From Dimargaris cristalligena (Eukaryota; Kickxellomycota; Dimargaritomycetes; Dimargaritales; Dimargaritaceae), in contig JANBQC010000358.1 in NCBI GenBank assembly GCA_027576995.1, positions 1-28,836 of the forward strand: a stretch of 28,836 nt of DNA, given 5' to 3'. Of the stretch, positions 11,536 through 23,000 are shown piece after piece (position 1 is the first letter of the stretch; the number at the start of each line of letters is the position of its first letter). Both the position numbers and the translations under genes were made by a program. A model generated the notes under the pieces. It was given only the letters and a program-made list of their open reading frames with translations. It did no database searches and had not been told where the DNA came from.

Positions 11536-12265
11536 GGTGGTAAGTAGGGGTGCTGGGAAGCTAGGTCGGCGCTTATCCAGGGTTAAGATGTGCTATCAAT
11601 GGGGAAAAGTAGGTTATAAGGGAAACTAAAAGTAGAGCAGTCGCTGTATCTTGTGAATGGTTTTGAACGGGAGAATTAGAGACAATGCACCCAACTGGAA
11701 ATAATAGAGGTAAACAGGTATGGTAGGAAAAGAAGGGTATCGGGCAATGTAGAGCAGCAACGAGACTGTGGGGTATTATGCCGGCTGGAATGCACCGGAT
11801 GGGGCGCAGTCTAGCTACTTGGTCATCCCTAGTCAAGCAGCTATACCGAACAGCTTTTAGGGTTACGTTTGGTATTGTCTGGGCTTGTCTAAGCAGGGCC
11901 AATATTAATAAAGTACGGGACTATTATTTCCCCCTCGCTCCTATATATATATATATATATATGTCGAAGTTCCCTCTTCTTTTTACTCCTTATCACTACT
12001 ACCAGTAGAGTTAGTTATATGATGCGACAGAAAGAATGGTTTGGCCGATTTGGCGCATACAGCCAGTGAGAGGTAGAAAGAACTTGAAAAACGCTGAGCG
12101 CATTCGGAGAGCACATCCTTTGCTCTATTCTTCAGTAGGCATTTTACTCTGTTGTCCGCTTTCATTCTTTTCGGTGTTTATAGGAGCCGCCCAACTGTCC
12201 CTTGTTATTTATTTTTGACCTACTTGTATTTGTAATGCCCTAGATTTATTTATTTCTTTTGGATC
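11536..12265. promoter_or_regulatory. Divergent intergenic region between GOS1 and the 12266 gene
   Basis: This 730-bp stretch separates two divergently oriented genes and should hold both promoters. It contains a TA tract at 11942-11962. ATTTATTTATTT-like sequence comes just before the plus-strand start. I could not identify a specific factor site. Confidence 0.4.
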
Positions 12266-13036
12266 ATGTCGCTGCCTTGCAAACGCTCCCAACTTATAGC
12301 CGAGCAAGACTATTCCCATGACCAACTCCCGGTGGCCAAGCGGCGGCTGTTAATGAACGGCGATAGTAGTAGTAGTAGTAGTAATAACAGCGGTGGTAAT
12401 TTCAACAGCTGGCTTAACCCTACCGGGACCCAACGAATCCGTTTCCAGACCACCACTTATCCGGGATCCTTGTTCGACTCTACTAACCCCCCCAGAGGAA
12501 TAGCCCCCCCCTCACCGAACCACAGGTGGGAGGAAGGAGACCGTCCCCTCCGCACACAGGACCCCGAAGACTCTCTCGTACCGCAGCTCTCCCAGCCCCT
12601 TCGTCGACTTTCTTTCCATTCGGACCCCCCGTCGTCCATGGCCATGCTGGTGGATTCAACCAACTCGATGACGGCCCAGGGGCCATTATCATCATCATCA
12701 TCATTCGGAGTACCGGCGGTGGCTATCCCCGGGAGTAATAACACCATGCTCTCTCCTGGGTCTATTCCATACCCTCCGACCGCCAGCCAGCCCCAGTCCG
12801 CACTACTACGACCAGGACGGATAGGAGCAGCGCCATCATCATTACCATTACCATACCCAGCAGGCCACAACAGTGCCGTGACTCAACAATCAAGACGGCC
12901 TGGTCAGTCTCCGGTTTCATCCCCAGCTGCGCCAACCGTGCCTAAACCGCGAGTAGTCCGCTTCGGGTTTCAAGCCGACTGTTCACTATGCCAGCGCCGG
13001 ACTCCTAACCATTTCGTACACGTCATGTATCGATAA
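12266..13036 (+). CDS. Unrecognised Ser/Pro-rich protein with a C-terminal CxxC...HxxH motif (256 aa)
   Basis: A single-exon ORF begins at ATG 12266. Residues 1-30 include KR-type basic clusters (CKRSQ, AKRRLL) that could serve as a nuclear signal. The middle (31-230) is rich in Ser, Pro, Asn and Gln with Ser runs encoded by AGT and TCA repeats, and is probably disordered. The last 29 residues are distinct: PRVVRFGFQADC, then C-x2-C-x6-H-x2-H, then VMYR and stop. That could bind one zinc ion. I have a vague impression of fungal proteins ending in a similar F-x-D-C-x2-C-x-R-x-P-x-H motif but cannot name the family, so no function is assigned. Good codon use and a conserved-looking tail argue that it is real. 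Confidence 0.65.
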   Translation: MSLPCKRSQLIAEQDYSHDQLPVAKRRLLMNGDSSSSSSNNSGGNFNSWLNPTGTQRIRFQTTTYPGSLFDSTNPPRGIAPPSPNHRWEEGDRPLRTQDPEDSLVPQLSQPLRRLSFHSDPPSSMAMLVDSTNSMTAQGPLSSSSSFGVPAVAIPGSNNTMLSPGSIPYPPTASQPQSALLRPGRIGAAPSSLPLPYPAGHNSAVTQQSRRPGQSPVSSPAAPTVPKPRVVRFGFQADCSLCQRRTPNHFVHVMYR

Positions 13037-13982
13037 CGACCGACTCCATTATTCCGCCGGTGATCTCCATCGTGTTGTACCTAAGGTGCCTGGCTAATTA
13101 ATGATAATGTTATTTTATTCAGTATAAGTATATCAGTGTGTCAGTCTGTGCATTATTTTATAAAATATTTTAACTAAAGGTCACCACTACATACCCTCTA
13201 CCAAGGTGCCAATCATCACTTAATAGGCCACACTATGCCCGTTACCCGAGCGATAGAAGAAGAGGGGGGGGTCACCGGGTCGCTAACATCCGGCTGGTTC
13301 CGCTTGATTAGACCAGTTTAAGCGGACGAGAAGAAGCCCCAGGGAGTCTCAGGGCAAAAGCCAAGAAATGGAAGTTACACGCATTACATTTCTACCTAAT
13401 GACGGTGAGAGCGAATGGGTGCCTCCTTCCCGAGCCTACGGGGGCTGCGTCACACAGGCTAGGAATAATCGCCGTAATATGTGTCCACCATATAAGGCTT
13501 ATATGATATCTTCAGCCGTGAGAGGGGGGCGTCACCGGGTGGGCGTCATTTACTCCCCATTTAAGATACATATCATATGGGAGTGTTCCATAGAGGAATA
13601 TCATTTGTGAATGGGGTGGTTGATCGAGCCGTAGAGAGAGAAAGGGATATAGGTTTCACCTTCTCCTAGGAATAGAATAGAATAGAACCCGTTTTTACTC
13701 AAACCCCACAACGCCAAACATGGGGGGGTTGAGGCGGCGGTGATATATAGGGTCTTGCCTCAGCCCACTCCCCCGCCGGCTGTGTTAACTCCTCTCTCTC
13801 TCTCTCTCTCTATTTCTACATGTAAAACCCACTAGTCCAATTAACCAGCATATATCTCTCATCTTTCTCTCTTTCTATCTCACAACGTTTATTCCCAATA
13901 CCATCTTAACTATTCTATTATAATAATTATAATTATAACCTACCCTCCCCCCCCCCCGCTTCGTATTTATCCATCTCCAACC
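13037..13982. other. Intergenic with a duplicated 20-bp site and a CT-rich leader
   Basis: A 20-bp sequence at 13261-13280 recurs with one mismatch at 13521-13540 (GTCACCGGGT preceded by a G run). Further on lie an AGAAT tandem near 13670-13686, a CT microsatellite at about 13792-13811 and pyrimidine-rich DNA up to the ATG at 13983. No protein-coding gene is convincing; the 80-codon ORF at 13368-13610 has no recognisable domain. Confidence 0.5.
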
Positions 13983-14463
13983 ATGGTGCTTCCCAAGAAC
14001 GACCACCACAACAACATGAGTCCCCGCGCCGTCAAACGCGATCACAGCCTGCCTCGCCACGGCCCTCAAGATATCCGCGGATTGCCCAAGAAAAACGGCG
14101 CCGGTTCCCATAACTGGGGCCGGATGGGCGAAGACGAGGTTGAGTCCCTGCGCGAAGAAGTCTACCATAACGACCCGCGGGTCAGCGGAGGCCAGGCCAC
14201 CGAAGGTGACATGTCCATGGGCACGAAGGAGGCCGGGCGGGTGGTCAATAACGCAGTGGAAGGCCGTGTGCCGGACGGTCCCAAAAAGATCCAGGTAAGA
14301 CAGAGAGCCCCCCTCCACCACCACACCCACTCAGTGGTAGCAGCCATACTGTGCTAGAATAAATCAATGATAGCTGATATGAGAGGAGGAGGACTCTACT
14401 ATATCTTCCCATAAAACATGCTTACCCCAGGTACATAATAATAATAATACTAGTAGTAGCTAG
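13983..14463 (+). CDS. Small HABP4/SERBP1-motif RNA-associated protein (114 aa if spliced)
   Basis: The first exon, 13983-14294, encodes 104 residues. Residues 35-48 read GLPKKNGAGSHNWG, which closely matches the KRGGSGSHNWG block of SERBP1/HABP4 (PAI-1 mRNA-binding) proteins. The protein is hydrophilic and probably disordered. Members of this group bind RNA and idle ribosomes; whether this small one does so is inference. After GATCCAG a GTAAGA donor occurs at 14295. The best phase-0 acceptor is CCCCAG at 14430, giving ten more residues (VHNNNNTSSS) and stop at 14463. Without splicing the frame ends at 14357. The second exon is low-complexity, so the C-terminus is uncertain. The leader is CT-rich. 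Confidence 0.65.
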
Positions 14464-17005
14464 TAGTGACTCTTGCCCCCCTATACTTACTTACCAACTA
14501 ATCGCGTTATATATACTATCGATCCCACTTTTCGCCTGAATATACTGCACACCATACTAAACCTGGAAATTTGTCCACCTTTGACAATCTATATGGCGGG
14601 TTACCTTTGTTCCCGTGTGTACTTCCAATTGGAACTTATGATCAATTAAGGTGGTGGACCGGGAGAGCTTCAAAAAGATGGGCGGCGGCAAATAAAGAGA
14701 TACGCCTATCTCGCCTCACCCTCACGACTCAACTCTGTCCGTGCGCTACACAATTGGGGTTGAAAGACGTTCGATTCCTCTGCACTTGAGTGTGGGTACA
14801 TTCTTTAACCCTATATATATATATTTCCCCATGATAATTATTCGGCCGCCTTATACCAAATTAAGGAACGGTAATAAATACAATTTGTCTTGGAGAAGAC
14901 CCTGTAAATTCAAGCGGACATGTCGATTAACAACAGCGTTGGGTTGGATGAAGCAGCAAAGATCTTTGGATTTGAAAATAGCCTGATGATATCGGTGGGG
15001 GGTGGTATATTAAAGTGGGGAAAGAGGGGGACATGTCCTCTCCCTATTCGTTCGGTTTGGAAATTAACGGCAGACTAGGGGAGTGGGAAGCAAGTGAAGT
15101 GGACACGTAAATTCAGCAGCACCGATGGGGTGTGCTGAGAAGGAGGGAGGCACTGAACCGAAAGAATGGAGTGAAAAGGAGAGCAACAACACTGCTGCCC
15201 TGTGATTATAATTCACACCCACCCTTAAAACAGAGGCAATGCCAGTAGTAGCCATTATGACTAGTAGTAAGTAGATAGCGCTCTAGGGCACATCTGGCTG
15301 GGGGGGTCTCTGCCATCTATTATATATATATTATATGGTAACAATGGAGCCCTGCCATCATCCAATCATCATAGGGTGTAACAGAGGTGGCTGTAGTAGT
15401 AGTACTCTATAGGACAAGCACAACCAGCAGCTGGGGAAGGGTGCATTTTTACACAAGAAACCGGCAACTGGGGAAAGGAGCCGGAAAAGGCGAGAGTTCT
15501 GAGAACCAATGTGCCTCCTCCAAAGCCCGATGCTCCCATGGAAACTGGGGATGATCCCTTCTTGTCTAGAAGATACGGCCAAGTAATCAATAATCTCAGC
15601 CGGCGATTTCATGGATAATGGTAATGGTTATAATTATACTAATTGGACACGAACATGTTATTTCCAATTTAAATTGAATAGGAAGGAGTGGCAGGCGTGT
15701 GTTGTTGTATAAGTCGCGGCCATTCTCACAAATGCCGTACGGGAAGGGTGGTGATGGTAATAAGAATGAGAAGAGTGTCAGAGCTGCAGACGCACCTCCA
15801 GAGTATGGCCCGCCCGAGCAACTTCTGCTGCGTCTACAATGTATATTATATACCTCCCCCTCCGTCCTCCTTTCCTACTATGTAATTCGCATAATTCTTC
15901 TATGGAATAACACAGACATACATCCTCCTCCCATACACGTTGGCTACTGGCGATGTTTTATACTGCCTTGTGTATGTGCTGATGTATGTAATGTATGTAT
16001 ATAATATATATATATGTATGATGGAGATTCTTTCGGTAGAGAGGATATGTATGGGTCAGAAAACCACGGCAAATAGGCTTCGGCGACCTATGGTGTTGAA
16101 CCACTTAGTCTTACTGCCACTCGAAAACGACGGTCGCAGCCGCCTTCCTCTTATTCTATCTATTCCGTTTTCTTCGGATCTGTAGACACTGTTATGTACG
16201 GGCTTTTAACTTAACTTCCTTTTATGTCTTATATCCCCGTTCGACTGGTTCTTTCTTCCGATCCGTCCGTCACTCCTTGCTGCTCTTATATTCTATTATA
16301 CTGTTACACCTTTTCTTCATCTGGTAGGTTTACTATACCTCCTCTGATCCCTTCCCACCCCGTATCCGTTCGTTTGTATTGGTTTAGGTCGCCTCGTCTG
16401 ACAACCTACTTACTCACACTTACTTATCCCAAAGAGTCTCTTCATCCGCCGGTTCGCTAAGCCCGCACAAAGTCCTCCGTCGCCTCCTCAACCGGATCTC
16501 TCTCTCTCTCTCTCTCTCTTTCTATACACACACACACTTCCTTCTATTCTCCCACCCGACTATTTCCCCTCTCTCGCTTTTTTTCGGCTATTGGAGCTTC
16601 CCGCCTCCTTATTACCTGGGCGCGGACCATTTCCTTATACTCTCTTCTGGTCCATTCACTCAAACCCAAAAAATATTTCTCAGTACCGCTGGTTTTTTAT
16701 ATTCCACGTACGACGTGACTTTCCTTGCCCTACTTCACCGCTGTCTATCTATCTATCTATATATATATATATATATTTGCCTCTTTAATACCGCTGGCTG
16801 CTCTAGCTAGCCCTAATAGTCGCATCCAGTTCGGCTAAGCCGTTCGCTCTATCCCTTTCCCTCTCTGCCGTTTCACTCACGTCCCTCTTCTTATCCACTA
16901 TCGCGTGCTATAAACCCTTGGTACTCGTCCACTTCGGTTCCTGCGATTCACCAACCAGTGCGTACGCCTTTCTTCCATCTCTAATCTACACATTGACCCA
17001 CCCCC
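14464..17005. other. Long intergenic region upstream of KDM5; possible short exons only
   Basis: No gene here can be supported with confidence. Two short plus-strand stretches look coding in base choice: 14919-15078 (ATG to TAG, 52 aa, opening MSINNSVGLDEAAKIFGF) and about 15732-15843 (opening MPYGKGGDGNKNEKSV, acidic/Pro-rich). Either could be an exon of an unrecognised small gene. TA tracts occur near 14812, 15320 and 16001. From about 16200 onward the plus strand becomes pyrimidine-rich (see the KDM5 leader). Confidence 0.35.
16200..17005 (+). promoter_or_regulatory. Pyrimidine-rich promoter/leader of the KDM5 gene
   Basis: About 800 bp before the KDM5 start are strongly C/T-rich on the coding strand. 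They include a CT microsatellite at about 16497-16519 and a TCTA-to-TA tract at 16744-16776. CT-rich leaders are common upstream of highly or constitutively expressed fungal genes. I see no defined TATA box near the ATG, and the transcription start cannot be placed. Confidence 0.45.
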
Positions 17006-20000
17006 ATGAAAAAGGTCCACGTTGGTCCCACGCCTCTGGTCGCCGACGGCCCGCCCAGGGCCCCCCGGCTAGACATGCGCTCCGTTCGGACCCCTTACCA
17101 GGAACGAGCCTCCCCGGCCTCCTCCACGCCCCCTCCCCCGCCGGCCAGCACTACTCCCAAGGACCCTCCTTCCCACCAGACCACTTCCCCCCTCGGTTCC
17201 GCCTCCGCCTCCTCCCCTCCGCCACCAACCACCCCACGGAATCGCCATTTCGGACTCCCCGAAGCCCCCGTCTTCTACCCCACCCCCGAGGAGTTTGCCA
17301 ATCCCCTGCAGTACATTGAGAAAATCCGCCCACTGGCCGAACACGCTGGCCTCTGCAAAATCATCCCGCCCGCCCAGTGGGCCCCGACATTCGCGTTAGA
17401 CACGGAAGTGTTCCGCTTCCACACCCGCAAACAACAGCTCAATTCCCTCGAGGGTAAAACCCGCGCCAATCTCAATTACCTGGAGCAACTTTACAAGTTC
17501 CACGCCCAACAAGGGAATCCGGGCATGAAGGTACCCCAATTGGCTAAAAAGCCCATCGATCTCTACAGTCTGAAAAAAGAGGTCGATCAACGGGGCGGGT
17601 ACCTCAAAGTCACCGCCGCCAAGAAATGGGCCGAAATCGGGCGCGTTCTCAACTACCACCGCGCCTCGTGTACTTCCCTGTCCAATTCCCTTAAAAAGGC
17701 CTACACCAACATCGTCTTGCCCTACGAACTCTATCTGGCCAAGGTCAAGAAAACCGAGCCGACCACCCCAGGCCAACCCCCCACTACCGCCACAGCTGCT
17801 ACCACTACTAGCAGCAGCACCACTCCCCGGCGCGACTTGGCCAGTCACTCCCATGGGCGGGACGGTGTTCCTCTCAGTCCGCCCCCACCCCCACCCCTGC
17901 CACTAACCGGTACTACCCCCCTCACTGCGGTCACTCCCAAACGTGAGGACGAGCTCCGCCCCGGTAGTCCGGCCTTGTCGGTGATGAGTGAGCGGTCTAA
18001 TGATACCAGCGATACCCTACACTCTAGCTCCGGTGGGCCGACCGATACCATCACACCCCGTCGGTCCAAACGCCGTAAGGTGGGTGGCACACCAGGGGAC
18101 GAACATGGGGGTGCTAAGTCGCCCGCTTTACCCCCCCACCCCCCACCAAAAGTGAAGACCGCTACTCCCGCCGTCTCCACCACCACCACTACTCCCCGGC
18201 GACCCGGTCGGCCTCGGATTCACTTCCCCGCACCCGTCAAACCCGATCCAAAAAAAGAAGTAGAGGAAGTGGAAGAACCGACAAAGAAAGCAACAAACGA
18301 GGGGGTCGAAGAGACAGCTGAAAAAGACGAAGACGACGATGCCGACGAAGGGGCGGATGCTCAGAGTGATTCCTGTCAAATCTGCCATTCATCCGAAAAA
18401 GGGGAGCAAATGCTACTCTGCGACGGCTGTGATCACGGCTTCCATCTCTACTGCCTCGATCCGCCACTCTCCAAGGTTCCCCGGACGGACTGGTACTGCC
18501 TCCAGTGTATCCTCCAGGCCGGCGGCGATTTTGGTTTCGAAGACGGAGGCGAGTACTCCCTCCACGCGTTCCAGAAGAAGTGCAACACCTTCAAGAAGAA
18601 CTGGTTTGCCTCCTATTTCGACTCGCCCGCCGGGGCGGCGGTGGGGGACACCACCGACGAGCTCGTCGAGGGCAAAGTCCCGGAGCAGGTGGTGGAGGCG
18701 GAATTCTGGCGCTTGGTCGAATCCCCTTATGAAGCGGTCGAAGTCGAATACGGGGCTGATTTGCACTCCATGCAGCACGGCAGCGCTTTTCCCACCAAGG
18801 AACGCAACCCCCTTGATCCCTACTCCCTTGACCCGTGGAACCTCAACGTCATCCCCATTCTACCGCAGTCGCTGTTTTCCTTCATCAAGTCGGATATCTC
18901 TGGGATGATGAACCCCTGGCTCTACGTGGGCATGTGCTTCTCGACGTTTTGCTGGCACAACGAGGACCATTATACCTATTCCATCAACTATATGCACTGG
19001 GGGGACACCAAGACGTGGTACGGCATCCCCGGGGCGGCGGCCGACCAATTCGAACGGGCCATCCAGCGCGCGGTGCCGGAGTTGTTCGAGCAGCAGCCGG
19101 ATCTGCTGTTCCAGTTGGTGACGATGCTGTCGCCAGGCACGCTGCGGCAAAGCGGAGTCGACGTGTACGCCCTGGACCAGCGACCGGGCCAGTTTGTGGT
19201 GACGTTCCCCAAATCGTATCACGCGGGCTTCAACCACGGGTTCAACTTCGCCGAAGCGGTCAATTTCGCTACCCCCGACTGGGTGCCCTTCGGCCTGGAT
19301 AGTGTTCGGCGGTACCAGGAATACCAGCGACTCCCGGTGTTCTCCCACGACGAGCTGCTCTGGACCATTGCCAGTTATACGCAGTCTACCGAAGTAGCCG
19401 AATGGTAAGTAATGGGAAATGCAGTTATATGCTGCTATTATTATTAATATTTGCTTTGGAGCCTTTAAGGATTGCGTGTTACGATCCTCCAATAGAGGTT
19501 TCGTAGGACGAATGATAGGAGGGATGTGTGATATACTGAGTAATTTGACTGGCTCGTACCATGCCCCCTCCCTCATAGAGGAATACATGACTAATGCCTA
19601 GCTTCTTTCCCTACATGTCTATGATTGCTTCTGTTTCGGTGCTTCCATCTTGACTTGACTTCACGTCCACTTCCCCTCCCCATACTCCATCATTACAGGC
19701 TCCATCACCACATGACCCAACTACGTGACCGGGAGCTTCTCGACCGGGCCGCCGTACGGCAGCGTGGGTTAGTGTCTAGTACGGTCGCCCGCAGCGGAAA
19801 GGACGAAGAACGTCCGCCCGCGCTTCCCGCACCGGACGAGGAGAATCAGTGTTGCCACTGTAAGGCCTTTTCCTACCTGTCAGCGGTGACCTGTAACTGC
19901 ACCACCCGCATCAGCTGCCTTCAGCACTGGGAACAGGTAAGTTGGGCTGGGTGTGGGGATCGTTTTTCCCAGTTGGTGGGGAGAGGAGTTGGTGGTATAC

Positions 20001-23000
20001 CTCCTCCTCCTCCACCACCTATTTGGTAATTATTATTATATTATAGGGCAGTTTTACCCCTCCCTACCATAGATTTGGAAAGCATACTTCTTCCCCCTCA
20101 CACGGAATCATTAGCAGAAAGCAAGAGAGGCATACCCCCCATATTGTGTGACTTGCACACTGGTGAGAAAGGAACCGCCGTCGTCTGGACTAACTAACTA
20201 ATTATGAATGTATTCTATGTTTATCCCGCCCGCACTAGCTCTGCGACTGTCCCCCCTCGGCTCGACACGTGGAGCTCCGCTACTCGGACCACCAACTCTG
20301 TGAACTCACCGACAAGATCGTTTCCCTGGCCACAGTGTCCAAAAAATGGGTGCGTAGATTTCGACAACTTATGCTTTCTGGTAGTTTTTCACCTTCACTC
20401 TCCACTACTACCACCACCGCCCCTACCAGCCCGACGGCCCTCTTGACGGCGTCGGCAGCCCGCTCACCCTCGCCCTCGCTACCACCATCAGTTGCGTCGT
20501 CAGCGGCAGAGAGGGGCGGTGGGGTTCGGCGGGGGGTGGTCGTTCCCACTCTTTCATACACCCCCATTGCTACCTTCAAGCCCCACTTACTGCTAATGTG
20601 CCAATTATTAGTTGAGGCTGCCCTCATTCCTTCTGTCATTCACGATGCTAGAGTACTTCAACTATTCGTGGGTCGCGTGCTGACGTGGGTTCGGGAGGCC
20701 CACCAGTTTCTCCGGTTACGCTACCCGACCGACCTACGCGCCCAGCCCACTACTAAGAGGCGGCGGGGGGTGGTGGAGACTGCTGCTGCGGCAACTCCTT
20801 CCAATAGTGGTGGTGCAGCTGCCGATCAGGTGATCGTGGGGGAGGAAAGAAGAAGCGGAAGACGAAGAACGGCGGGTAGGAGAAGTGAAGCAACTACTGC
20901 TACTATTAGTAATAGTAATAGTGGTGAGATGATTGAAGAGGACACGACGGATGGGGAAAGTGAGGGGCGGCGGCAGGTGGAAGTCGCCGAAGACGAGGAG
21001 CACCTTCTCTCCTCTACCCAGCACTACTCTTTGTCCTCCTCCTCCTCTTATTACCACCACCACCTGCCGTACCCCAGCCAACCCCAAGCCAAATCTACGC
21101 AAGCGTCCTCCTTCCATTCCCCTTCCTCTGTTGTTCCTCCTCCATCCCATTCGAATTCTCCCTCCTTTTCCGTTCCTTATTCGACCACCTCTGCCTCCGT
21201 TTACCCATCCCTCTCCTCTCCTTCAGCATCGTCTGCCCCTACCGCGGCCGCCCCTCACCGTCTAACTCCTGCCGTTTATCTCGCACTCTACCGCGTGCCC
21301 TTCGCGCCCATGGTGGATGCGGAGCCCCCCCGTTTCCAATCCACCGTTGCTGCCATGTCCGATGACCCCGCTCTGTTGGAACTGGCCCGGTCGTTCATCC
21401 CAGCCGCCCAGGGGTCTAAGCCAACCACCCCAGCTCCCGCCACCCAATCCCTCAACCGACTAGATGAGCTCCTCACCCGAGCTGAAAACCTTGCGTTCGA
21501 CGCGCCCGAAATCCACCTTCTACGGGAACTGAGGCAACGCGTCCTCGACTACCACCACGAATTGCAGTCCTTTCTCGTCCGCTTAGGCGACCTCTACCTG
21601 TTCCAGCCCAGTCCACCCACCTTCACCCTCGCCAAAGTGGGGGACCCCCACCGACTTGAAGTGCTCCGGAATACCGTCGCCGCATTGGACCGCATTATCG
21701 AACGCGGTCTCGCCCTTCCTGTGTACGTTCCGGAACTCGCGGAATTGCAGGGCTACCTAGGGGGGCTCCAGTGGTCGCTGCGGGCCCAGACCGCCTTCAC
21801 CCGGGCCGCTTCCGCCCTCCACGCTGATCCCACCACACTGACCGCCTCCTGGTTTGAGTTTCCGGACAAACTTTCCTTTGACGAGTTTATCGGTTTGCTG
21901 GAGGAGGCAGTGGAGGGGCATATCCAGAGCGACAATTGTCTCTTTGTGGCCCTGCTCCAGGTCCGCAGCCTAGGCCAACAGTGGGGCGATCGGGCCCAGG
22001 AGTTCCTCGATAAAACCGAAGTGACCCTCGAAGAGGTGCAGGAAATTTTACGCGACGGGTTCCACCTCCTCCCCTTCGAACCCCCCGTCTACACCAAGAT
22101 CCAACACATGGGCAAAGAGTTCAGCCATCTCCTTGCCGAAGCCAATTCGGCCGTGGCCCGCACGAAACACCGCGACGTGACCAAGCGCCCCCTCATGGCC
22201 AGTCTCCGGTCCCTACTGGAACAGTTTGACCAACTCTACCTCAACCCACCGGCTTTTCGGCCCCCCGTCATTGGTGAGCTGAAGGACGATTTGGCCCAGA
22301 TTGACTCGTGGATCCTGCGCGGTAAGAAACTCTTCGCGCGCGGCAACATGCCCAAAAAATGGGTGGAAATGCTATTGGAAGTGGAAGAGGCGGTTAAGCG
22401 GTGTACTCATAGCCCGCCGGCCCTAAGTTTGGCCTATACCCTGGGGACCGCCGGCGCGGCGGAGACGAACGAATTCCTGTCCCGCTCGGCGACGGGCAAA
22501 CCGCGTCCCCTCCTCTCGTCCCTAACGGAATACAACCCCCACCAGCACCCCAATGAGTCGTTTTCCGCCGAACACCGCCGGCGCCGGGACTCGGCCGGCT
22601 CTTCGTCGTCGTCCTTGTACTGTGTCTGCCGTCAGCCCGAACAGGGGTTCATGGTCGAGTGTGATATTTGCCACGAGTGGTACCACGGTGGTTGCCTCAA
22701 AATCTCCCGCCGCGAAACCAAAGCCCTATCATACTTTGTGTGCCCCATTTGTGACCCCGCCCACGTCGATATGCCCCACCCCACCAAACGACCCTCCCTC
22801 GAAACCCTCATTGCCCACGCTCAGGAGGGCGAGAAGCTGCCTTTTGTGACCCAGGAACTGGACCCCCTCGTCACTATCATCTTGGACATGTCGAGGTTCC
22901 GCAGCGCCGTCTTGCAGGCCCTGGAGCTGCAGAAATTAATCGATATTCCCGGTATGAAGGGAACGAGACCATCCACCGGGGGTAAGACCGTGGGTGGAGC

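Noticed and set aside
14765..14785. GTTCGATTCC resembling a tRNA B box
   Set aside because: No matching T-stem, acceptor stem or A box is found at the right distance.
18860..19588. 242-codon minus-strand ORF across the KDM5 JmjC region
   Set aside because: A shadow frame of a conserved GC-rich coding exon.
20734..21150. Minus-strand ORF opposite the KDM5 low-complexity insert
   Set aside because: Produced by the complement of Ser/Pro-rich codon repeats.
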